A program made the position numbers and the translations under genes. Below the pieces are notes generated by a model. That model saw only the letters and a program-made list of their open reading frames with translations, made no database searches and was not told where the DNA came from. From Chloroflexota bacterium (GTDB taxonomy: Bacteria; Chloroflexota; Anaerolineae; B4-G1; SLSP01), in the NCBI GenBank assembly GCA_012798275.1, contig JAAZNO010000404.1, positions 1 to 6,039 on the forward strand: 6,039 bases of DNA. The letters run 5' to 3'. Shown one piece after another: positions 1 to 6,039 of the stretch. How positions within the stretch are numbered: the stretch's first letter is position 1; each line of letters starts with the position of its first letter.

Positions 1-3000
1 ACTCTCGTCTTTCCCCACAAGCTGCCAGGGATTGCGCTGGCCAGTCTGTACACGCTGCTGAGTCTCTGGCTGATCTACAAACGGCGCACCGATTTTCACC
101 GCTCCAAAACACAACTCTGGCTCCTTGGGCTGGGAGTGTTGCTCATCGGCGCCACGGCCGGCGTCGGGGTGCTTGCCGCCGACCTGCATGATTTCATCCC
201 CACGGCGCCGCTCACGCAGCTGGCCTACCCTCCCGCCGTTTCCCTCGTGGCCCTGAGCGGCGTCGTCGCCATCGCAATCTGGTGGGGTCCCGGGCCAGGC
301 CTCGTCGCGGGATGGGTCCTGGGAGTGCTCCAGGCGCGTTTTACGCTCCTCTCTTTCAACGACATCTTCGCCTACGCCGCCTGGGGAGTGTGTACCGGCG
401 CGATCATCCATCACCCCTATGTGGGTCCCTTCTTCCAACGCATCCGCCTGCCCGTCATCGCCACCACGGCCGGCAGTGTGACGCTCTTGCTCCTGTTGAG
501 CCTGAACCGGGTCGTAGAGGCCATTCCCCCGCTGGGATTGGATGCCTTGGAGCATCTGCTCGGCCCCATCAACACCGGCGGGGGCTTGTGGCTGGTCTGT
601 GGGCTGGCAGTCGGGCTCGTTCTCACCCTCCTTTGGGCGGTCGCGCCGCAGCTGCGGCCCCGCTGGCGCGCCGATACCATTCCCCTGACGCAGCGCTCCC
701 TGCGGGCCCGGTTCCTCGTCGCGCTCCTGCCCCTCATCCTGGGCAGCGTCTTCCTTTCCATGTTCATGGTGACCAATCGCGCGATGCAGCTGGCGCGCGA
801 ACAGGCGCTCGATGAGCTGGACCGCACTGCCGCCATCGCCGGTGACAACATCGCCCACTTCGGCGTGTCCGGCCGCAACCTGCTGGAGAAATTCGCGGCC
901 AATCCTCTCATGCTCGACCCGCACATGCAACAGAGCCTCCTCGAAGCCGACCGCCAGCTAGTCCCCTTCTTCCAGGAATTGCTGCTCGTGAATGCCGAGG
1001 GACAGGTCATTGCCAGCGCTCCGCAAGATGCCGGGGATCGGCAGCTCACCCCCGAAGAAATCCCCGTAGTGAATCAAGCCCTGCAATTCGAGATGGCCGA
1101 ACCGGCGCGGGTGACCAGGCTGCCCTCCGGCAAAGTGCGCATGACCTTCGTCCAACCCCTCTTCAGTGAGGAGAACGGGGCCGTCCCCGGCGCGTTGCTT
1201 GGCCGCGTCGAACTCAACACCAACCCCGAAATGAAGCGCGTCCTGGCAGGATTACAGGCCACCCGGGGTGTTGGTCAGGGGTTTGTGATAGACGACCGGG
1301 GCCTGATCATCCTGCACCCGCAACCGGAAGCCATTCTCCGGCCGTGGAGCATCAACCCCAACGTCCCCACATGGGAAGTCGGCGCCGGCACGGCCTATCG
1401 GGACTTCTCGCCCGGCACCGGCGAGGCCACGCTCTACTACACGCGACACATCGCCGGCACGCCCTTCACCGTCGTGATGCAGCTGCCGTATGCGGTCGTG
1501 TTCGAGATGTCCAGCTCCATTTTCCGACCATTGCTCCTGGTGCAGCTGCCCGTCGGGGTGCTGTTGCTGATCCTGATGCCGTTCCTGGTAGCGCGGATCA
1601 CACAGCCCCTGCACACCCTGGCCGTCGCCACCGATCAAATCGCCGAAGGGAATCTGGAAACCCCCGTCCACATCGTCGGCGAGGACGAGGTAGCGCAGCT
1701 CGGCTCGGCCTTCGAGGCAATGCGGCTACGCCTGAAGGACCGCATCAACGATCTCTCCCTGCTGGTGCAGATTTCCCAATCGGTCTCGGCCACGCTCACC
1801 CTGGACCAGGGAGTGCCGTTGATCCTTGACGGCGTCCTCGAGGAAACCGGCGCCGCCGTGGCCCATCTCATCGTGCTGGAGAATGAAGAGCGGTCACGGG
1901 TCTTCAGCGCCGGCCTGAGCGACCCCGCCTTTCAGGGGTTGGATCGAGCCCTGGTAGCGATTGTCTCCCGGCGGCGCGACCCCTTCATTGAACAAGACGT
2001 GCGCGACACCAGCGAGGTGACCCTCGCCGGCAGCGCGTTGCGCAGCCTCGCCGCGTTCCCCGTGCGACTGCAGAACCGCCTGGTGGCCGTCCTGTGGATC
2101 GGCGCCCTGAGCACCCAGGCTTTCGACGAGGGCCGGGTCCAATTCCTCAACACTTTGGCAAACCAGGCTGCGGTGCTCGTGGAAAACATCCGCCTCTTTG
2201 AGGCTACCGAAGACGGCCGGCGACGGCTGGCGGCCATTCTGGCAAGCACGACCGACGCCATCATTGTCATTGATCGCGCCCGCCGTCTGGCGCTGGCCAA
2301 CCCGGCAGCGCAGACCCTGCTCAATCTCGACGAGACCACCTACGGGCGACCGATCCAGGCGCTGAATCTTCCCATCCCCCTGGTCGAGGCCGTGATCCGG
2401 CTGGAAGAGGAGCTGCCCCCCACACCCTCGGCTGTGGAATTCTCCCTGGCGGATCGCCGCACCTTTTACACCAGCATCGCGCCGATCAAGGATCTGCCGA
2501 CGACCCGGGCCCGCTCTGACGTGGAGAGACAGCCTGCCGGATGGGTGGCCGTGATGCGCGACGTGACCCACTTCAAAGAGCTCGACGAGATGAAGACGGA
2601 TTTCGTCTCCACGGTCTCGCATGACCTGCGCGCCCCCCTCACCTTCATGCGCGGCTACGTGACCATGCTCACGATGGTGGGCGAGCTCAACGACAAGCAG
2701 CAGGAATATCAGGGCCGCATTCTGGAAGGCATTGAACAGATGAGCGCCTTGATTGACGATCTGCTCAACCTGCGGCGCGTCGAAGCGGGGTTGGGAATTC
2801 GCCAGGAGCCCTGTCGGCTGGGGCTGGTGCTGCTCGAAGCCGTTGACACCATGCGCGCCCGCGCCCTCGCCAAAGGCGTGACGCTCAAACTGGAGCCGCC
2901 CCGGCCCATCACCTCCGAAGCGCTGGCAGAGAAAGGGCGGGAGCTGCTCGAGGAAGTCCTGCCTGAGCCAGGAGCAAGCATGTCGCTCGCCCAGCGCGCT

Positions 3001-3387
3001 TCTGCCACCGTCCTCGGCGACCGCACGCTGCTGCGGCAGGCCATCGCAAACCTGGTGGATAATGCCGTCAAATACACCCCTGCGGGCGGAACGGTCACCG
3101 TCGGCATGGATTTGAGCGAGAATGTGGCGATCGTCCGCGTCAGCGACACCGGCATCGGCATCACACCCGAAAATCAAGTGCGCCTGTTCGAGAAGTTCTA
3201 CCGCATCAAACGCCGCGAGACAACCGACATTGCCGGCACCGGCCTGGGATTGGCGCTGGTGAAGTCTATTGTGGAACACCATCACGGGCGCGTGTGGCTG
3301 GAGAGCGAGCTGAACAAGGGCTCGACGTTCTACATCGCGCTACCGTTGTACACTCTCCCCGCTGCCAGCGAGGAACACCCCACATAA
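1..3387 (+). CDS. Large membrane sensor histidine kinase (multi-TM, dCache, HAMP, GAF, PAS, HisKA, HATPase), 5'-truncated by the window edge
   Basis: This is an inner-membrane sensor kinase that should autophosphorylate on His and pass phosphate to an unseen response regulator. The frame is open from base 1. The first possible start, a GTG at 136, has no Shine-Dalgarno and would cut a membrane helix, so the true start is upstream. Counting the codon at base 1 as residue 1, 1128 residues are visible. About eight hydrophobic segments lie at 10-26, 39-60, 79-95, 98-115, 120-137, 150-168, 194-215 and 234-257. An extracytoplasmic double-Cache-like region spans about 260-497 (lobes near 320-415 and 423-497). 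A further membrane helix (508-530) leads to HAMP (530-582), GAF (about 600-735) and PAS (about 740-857). HisKA follows with SHDLRAPL (phospho-acceptor His874). The ATPase domain has an N-box (Asn1017, Asn1021), DTGIG (Asp1049), the F-box FEKFYR, and GTGLG at 1079-1083. There is no receiver domain. The family is certain; the signal sensed is unknown. Confidence 0.95.
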   Translation, partial: TLVFPHKLPGIALASLYTLLSLWLIYKRRTDFHRSKTQLWLLGLGVLLIGATAGVGVLAADLHDFIPTAPLTQLAYPPAVSLVALSGVVAIAIWWGPGPGLVAGWVLGVLQARFTLLSFNDIFAYAAWGVCTGAIIHHPYVGPFFQRIRLPVIATTAGSVTLLLLLSLNRVVEAIPPLGLDALEHLLGPINTGGGLWLVCGLAVGLVLTLLWAVAPQLRPRWRADTIPLTQRSLRARFLVALLPLILGSVFLSMFMVTNRAMQLAREQALDELDRTAAIAGDNIAHFGVSGRNLLEKFAANPLMLDPHMQQSLLEADRQLVPFFQELLLVNAEGQVIASAPQDAGDRQLTPEEIPVVNQALQFEMAEPARVTRLPSGKVRMTFVQPLFSEENGAVPGALLGRVELNTNPEMKRVLAGLQATRGVGQGFVIDDRGLIILHPQPEAILRPWSINPNVPTWEVGAGTAYRDFSPGTGEATLYYTRHIAGTPFTVVMQLPYAVVFEMSSSIFRPLLLVQLPVGVLLLILMPFLVARITQPLHTLAVATDQIAEGNLETPVHIVGEDEVAQLGSAFEAMRLRLKDRINDLSLLVQISQSVSATLTLDQGVPLILDGVLEETGAAVAHLIVLENEERSRVFSAGLSDPAFQGLDRALVAIVSRRRDPFIEQDVRDTSEVTLAGSALRSLAAFPVRLQNRLVAVLWIGALSTQAFDEGRVQFLNTLANQAAVLVENIRLFEATEDGRRRLAAILASTTDAIIVIDRARRLALANPAAQTLLNLDETTYGRPIQALNLPIPLVEAVIRLEEELPPTPSAVEFSLADRRTFYTSIAPIKDLPTTRARSDVERQPAGWVAVMRDVTHFKELDEMKTDFVSTVSHDLRAPLTFMRGYVTMLTMVGELNDKQQEYQGRILEGIEQMSALIDDLLNLRRVEAGLGIRQEPCRLGLVLLEAVDTMRARALAKGVTLKLEPPRPITSEALAEKGRELLEEVLPEPGASMSLAQRASATVLGDRTLLRQAIANLVDNAVKYTPAGGTVTVGMDLSENVAIVRVSDTGIGITPENQVRLFEKFYRIKRRETTDIAGTGLGLALVKSIVEHHHGRVWLESELNKGSTFYIALPLYTLPAASEEHPT

Positions 3388-3403
3388 CTGCCTGGCGCGG
3401 GGG

Positions 3404-3409
3404 AAAGGA
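3404..3409 (+). promoter_or_regulatory. Probable ribosome binding site of pepT
   Basis: AAAGGA lies 7 bases before the ATG at 3417, in the 29-base gap after the kinase stop codon. It is a partial Shine-Dalgarno match. Together with protein alignment to the family, it supports 3417 as the start rather than the longer in-frame extension back to 3294, which would run into the kinase gene. Confidence 0.6.
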
Positions 3410-3416
3410 TACCCTG

Positions 3417-4688
3417 ATGCTTGAGAATATCCCGTTAAACGCGACCGAGATTCAGGAATTGGTGGAGCGCTTCCTCCGTTACGTGCGCTATGACACCCAA
3501 AGCAACGAAGCCTCATCCACAGTTCCTAGCACACCGGGGCAACGCCGTCTGCTCGGCGTGCTCGCCGACGAGCTGCGTGAGCTGGGCGCGGCGGAAGTCG
3601 CCCTCAGCGATTACAGCTGCGTTTTTGCGACGCTTCCGGCGACGGAGGACGTCGCCGCGCCGACGGTGGCCTTTCTCGCTCACGTGGACACGGCGGCAGA
3701 CTTCAGCGGCGCGAACGTGAAGCCGCTCCTCCACCGGAACTATGACGGGCGCCCCATTGTCCTCCCCGATGACCCAACGCAGGTCCTGCGGCCAGAGGAA
3801 AATCCGCAGCTGGCAGGCAAAATTGGGGAAGACCTCATCACGGCAAGCGGGACGACCTTGCTGGGGGCAGATGACAAGGCGGGCGTCGCCATCCTCATGA
3901 CGCTGGCGGCGAAGCTGCTGCGCCACCCCGAAATCCCCCATGGCCCCCTCCGCATCTGCTTCACGCCCGATGAGGAAATCGGCCGCGGCGTCGAGCACCT
4001 CACGCCGGAGGACCTCCGCGCCGACGTCGCTTATACCCTCGATGGCGGGGAGGCGGGCGAAATTACCTACGAGACTTTCTCCGCCGACAAGGCCATCGTG
4101 ACGATCACCGGCATCGCCGTCCATCCGGGCGTCGCCAAAGGGAAACTGGTCAATGCCCTGCGGCTGGCGGGACGCTTCCTCAACGCGCTGCCGGCGGAGC
4201 TCAGCCCGGAGATGACCGAGGGGCGGGAGGGCTACATTCATCCCTACCGGATTCAGGGAACCGCCGCCGAGGTGACACTGGGGTTCACGCTGCGGGATTT
4301 TGAGCTGGAACAGTTGCAGGCGCACGGGGAGCGCTTGCGCGAGATCGCCCAAACGCTAGAGGCCGAGGAACCGCGCGCGCGCATCACGTGTGTGATCACG
4401 CCGCAGTACCGAAACATGCGCTATGGCCTGGAGAAGGACCTGCGCCCCGTGGAACTGGCGTTGGAAGCGCTGCGCCCCCTGGGGATCGCGCCGTTGATCC
4501 GTCCCATACGCGGCGGCACCGACGGCGCGGGGTTGACCGCCAAAGGCGTGCCGACCCCCAATCTCTTCACGGGGATGTTCAACAGCCACGGGCCGCTGGA
4601 GTGGATCAGCGTGCAGGATATGGCGAGGTCCGTGCAGTTGTGCCTCAACCTGGCGCGCCTGTGGGCGCAGCCCCGCGAGACGTCCTAG
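3417..4688 (+). CDS. pepT: Peptidase T (tripeptide aminopeptidase, M20B family)
   Basis: This 423-residue protein is slightly longer than the roughly 410 usual for PepT, a cytosolic di-zinc enzyme that removes the N-terminal residue of tripeptides in peptide catabolism. All expected active-site residues are present: AHVDTA (His89 metal ligand, Asp91), GADDKAG (Asp152, bridging metal), TPDEEIG (Glu186 general base, Glu187 metal), TLDGG (Asp209) and FNSHGPLEW (His391). From memory of the E. coli enzyme (His78, Asp140, Glu173/174, Asp196, His379), these sit at a steady offset of 11-13 residues, so the core has no large insertion. The dimerisation and substrate motifs HPGVAKGKLVNAL (236-248) and IRGGTDGAGL (364-373) separate it from other M20 peptidases. 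There is no signal peptide. It begins 29 bases after the sensor kinase on the same strand, so the two are probably co-transcribed. One small deviation is that the usual Gly-Tyr before the ATLPA segment is Ser67-Cys68. Confidence 0.95.
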   Translation: MLENIPLNATEIQELVERFLRYVRYDTQSNEASSTVPSTPGQRRLLGVLADELRELGAAEVALSDYSCVFATLPATEDVAAPTVAFLAHVDTAADFSGANVKPLLHRNYDGRPIVLPDDPTQVLRPEENPQLAGKIGEDLITASGTTLLGADDKAGVAILMTLAAKLLRHPEIPHGPLRICFTPDEEIGRGVEHLTPEDLRADVAYTLDGGEAGEITYETFSADKAIVTITGIAVHPGVAKGKLVNALRLAGRFLNALPAELSPEMTEGREGYIHPYRIQGTAAEVTLGFTLRDFELEQLQAHGERLREIAQTLEAEEPRARITCVITPQYRNMRYGLEKDLRPVELALEALRPLGIAPLIRPIRGGTDGAGLTAKGVPTPNLFTGMFNSHGPLEWISVQDMARSVQLCLNLARLWAQPRETS

Positions 4689-4709
4689 ACGCGCCGGCGC
4701 CCCGGCGGA

Positions 4710-5975
4710 TCATCCCGGCAACGCCGGACGGGAGCCACGACGGTGGAAACACGCCAGGACCCCCGGCAACATCAAAACGCCCGCCAGCACCAGCCACGGC
4801 GCCAGATCGCGCACGGCCAGACGCATGGCCACCCAGCGTTGTGCGCCATCGGTCGTCGTGCGCCCTCCCTGAGCCAGCCAGGCGCGCCATTGCCGCTCAA
4901 AAGTCGGCAGGCCAATCCCCAGCGCGTGCTGCATTCCGGCGGAACACTCGCGCCCATCGGCGTAGGCCTGCACCAGCGCATGAATGCCTGACCAGCCATA
5001 GACCCCCTGGAGATAGCTCACCGCGCTGTAGCTCTGCGCATAGGCGAGCCGCAATCGCTCCGTGTCGAGCGCGTAGAAAGGCTCACACAGATCCGCCAAC
5101 GGCAGCAGTCGCCCTTCCTCCTGCGCCTGCTGCAACGTCGCCATGCGGTTGGCATCCGCCCCCTGCTCGAAGACCGAAGCCAGCCCTTCGCTCAACCAGA
5201 TGGGCAGAGCGGCGTAGCCGGCATCCCCCAGCTGCCGATAGAGCAGTTGATGGGTGAGCTCGTGGGGAAGATCCGCCTGCAGCTGCGCGGAAGCGCCCTC
5301 CGTGGGGGGAATCGCCAACAGCACCACGCCGACTTCCGGCAGCGTCATCCCCGCCAACCACTCGTTGCCGGTGAGCCGCAGCGCCGCCTGCAAATCCGCC
5401 GTCGAAGGGTAGATGTAGAACAGGATGTCGCCGGGATCCGCGATGCGCAGCTGCGCGGTGATCTTCTGCGTGGCCTCGCGCGCCACATCCAGCGCTTCAA
5501 CCATCTGCTCCGGCGTCCCCGCTACCCAGCGGACCGTAAAGGGCCCCTCGTGCAGCTCCTGCCAGACGAAACGATTGTCCTCGTACAGGAAGGAGACCGA
5601 CTCAGTCTGATGGGGGTTCCCGTCGGCGTCGGTGAAGGTCCACCAATAGGTCAGCTCGGCGAAAGGCGGGAACGGTTTGAGGCGCAAATCCCGCTCGACG
5701 ACCGCTTGCCCCTCGCCGAGCGCCGGGACGATGATCTCCGTATCCGCCAGGCCGGGGCGGGGGACGCGCAGGAAGAAACGCGCCTCGGTGATGGCGAGGC
5801 CAGGAGGCAGCGTCGCCGTGAAGCGAGCGCTCTGCCCATAGGTGTACTCGTGCGCGAGCGCCACTTCCCCCTGTGCCAGCGTTCGCATCGGCAATGGCAG
5901 CAGCAACCATCCGCCCACGCTCAGGAGCAGCGCCAGGCGGCGCAACCTTGAGCGCAGGGAGGTCGCCTCAGTCAT
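4710..5975 (-). CDS. Secreted, membrane-anchored peptidase MA family zinc metalloprotease
   Basis: This 421-residue predicted gluzincin metallopeptidase starts at the ATG at 5975-5973. That start is chosen because a perfect AGGAGG lies 6 bases upstream and the start overlaps the preceding gene's stop. In-frame ATGs at 6002 and 5990 lack this support. Residues 1-35 look like a signal peptide: several Arg, then the core LALLLSVGGWLLLPLP, then TLAQ. No lipobox Cys is seen. Residues about 38-135 are beta-rich and Ig-like (YWWTFTDADG near 110-119). The catalytic region has HELTH (His238, Glu239, His242) and WLSEGLA with Glu263, 20 residues on, as the likely third zinc ligand, a peptidase MA arrangement. 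A hydrophobic helix at 387-409 followed by HRRGSR suggests a C-terminal anchor with the catalytic domain outside the cell. The substrate is unknown. It converges on pepT across 21 bases. The fold call is solid, but proteolytic activity is inferred from motifs only. Confidence 0.88.
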   Translation of the reverse strand: MTEATSLRSRLRRLALLLSVGGWLLLPLPMRTLAQGEVALAHEYTYGQSARFTATLPPGLAITEARFFLRVPRPGLADTEIIVPALGEGQAVVERDLRLKPFPPFAELTYWWTFTDADGNPHQTESVSFLYEDNRFVWQELHEGPFTVRWVAGTPEQMVEALDVAREATQKITAQLRIADPGDILFYIYPSTADLQAALRLTGNEWLAGMTLPEVGVVLLAIPPTEGASAQLQADLPHELTHQLLYRQLGDAGYAALPIWLSEGLASVFEQGADANRMATLQQAQEEGRLLPLADLCEPFYALDTERLRLAYAQSYSAVSYLQGVYGWSGIHALVQAYADGRECSAGMQHALGIGLPTFERQWRAWLAQGGRTTTDGAQRWVAMRLAVRDLAPWLVLAGVLMLPGVLACFHRRGSRPALPG

Positions 5976-6039
5976 CGGCGTCCTCCTCATCGTACTCGTC
6001 ATCGGCGGCGTCTTCGTCGTCGTCCTCGAACTCGTCCTC
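5968..6039 (-). CDS. C-terminal end of an unidentified protein with a highly acidic tail (5' part outside the window)
   Basis: Reading the minus strand from the window edge, 23 codons run in frame to a TGA at 5970-5968. About 18 of the 23 residues are Asp or Glu, with only Ala, Phe and Tyr otherwise, ending DEEDADD. The frame is supported by this strong composition and by the overlap of its stop with the well-defined protease start (ATGACTGA, 8 bases shared), typical of operon neighbours. Acidic tails occur on many unrelated bacterial proteins, such as RNA polymerase delta subunits and some chaperone-like or nucleic-acid-associated proteins, so the tail alone cannot name the gene. Its body lies beyond base 6039. 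Confidence 0.65.
   Translation of the reverse strand, partial: EDEFEDDDEDAADDEYDEEDADD
5982..5987 (-). promoter_or_regulatory. Ribosome binding site of the peptidase MA gene, inside the upstream coding region
   Basis: The minus strand reads AGGAGG here, a perfect anti-16S match, with 6 bases (ACGCCG) before the ATG at 5975. It fixes the protease start. It also lies within the acidic-tail codons, where GAG GAG encodes a Glu pair. With the 8-base stop/start overlap, this suggests translation of the protease is coupled to that of the upstream gene. Confidence 0.85.

Noticed and set aside
136..138. GTG at 136 as the true kinase start
   Set aside because: There is no Shine-Dalgarno at the right spacing, the upstream frame is open to base 1 and encodes another hydrophobic segment, and starting here would split a membrane helix.
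1894..3285. 463-codon open frame on the minus strand opposite the kinase
   Set aside because: It lies wholly antisense to GAF, PAS, HisKA and ATPase codons with clear motifs. Its product is rich in His, Gln, Gly and Arg with no recognisable domain. Long antisense frames are expected in GC-rich genes.
3513..4352. 279-codon minus-strand frame opposite pepT
   Set aside because: It is antisense to conserved pepT catalytic motifs, has no domain or credible ribosome binding site, and has the composition of a shadow frame.
4689..4733. Possible terminator between the convergent genes: the palindrome GCGCCGGCGC at 4691-4700 and a CCGGC-AAC-GCCGG hairpin at 4715-4727
   Set aside because: The stems are short (5 bp each). 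The second lies inside the protease coding end, and neither has a T-tract on either strand. Such hairpins occur by chance at this GC content.
4388..5257. 289-codon plus-strand frame spanning the end of pepT and the protease gene
   Set aside because: The product is a Pro/Arg/Ala-rich low-complexity shadow. It overlaps pepT in another frame and runs antisense to the well-supported protease.
5991..6002. Upstream in-frame starts at 6002 and 5990 for the protease
   Set aside because: Neither has a Shine-Dalgarno as good as the one for 5975. They would put the AGGAGG inside the gene and prepend residues unrelated to the signal peptide.
5971..6007. Direct repeat of GTCATCGGCG at 5971-5980 and 5998-6007
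   Set aside because: It is explained by repeated Ala/Asp codons in the acidic tail. Two copies of ten bases in a low-complexity stretch do not indicate a mobile element or operator.

Overview
The window is GC-rich and almost entirely coding. It holds two complete genes, two genes cut by the window edges, and no intergenic gap longer than about 30 bases. The gene content suggests a Chloroflexota bacterium (Anaerolineae/Caldilineae-like): a long HAMP-GAF-PAS sensor kinase, and a secreted peptidase-MA protein of a layout I associate with that phylum. This is an inference from protein style. No rRNA or other marker gene is present to test it.

Layout. Bases 1-3387 (+) encode nearly all of a very large membrane sensor histidine kinase. 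The reading frame is open from base 1 and begins inside a membrane segment, so the true N-terminus lies left of the window. It is followed 29 bases later, on the same strand, by a complete peptidase T (pepT, 3417-4688), a cytosolic M20B tripeptide aminopeptidase with every expected metal and catalytic residue. After a 21-base convergent gap comes a minus-strand gene (5975 down to 4710). It encodes a signal-peptide-bearing, C-terminally membrane-anchored zinc metalloprotease of the peptidase MA type (HELTH...WLSEG). Immediately upstream on the minus strand, the last 23 codons of another gene enter the window. They encode an extremely acidic tail, and their stop codon overlaps the protease start by 8 bases.

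How the genes may work together. The kinase and pepT are close enough to share a transcript, but no response regulator lies in view and a functional link is speculative. The acidic-tail gene and the protease form a minus-strand operon with probable translational coupling: a perfect AGGAGG for the protease sits inside the acidic-tail codons. I see no tRNA, rRNA, CRISPR array, insertion sequence, phage gene or convincing terminator. The region reads as an ordinary chromosomal segment, with a few protein-level oddities listed as findings rather than a new multi-gene system.
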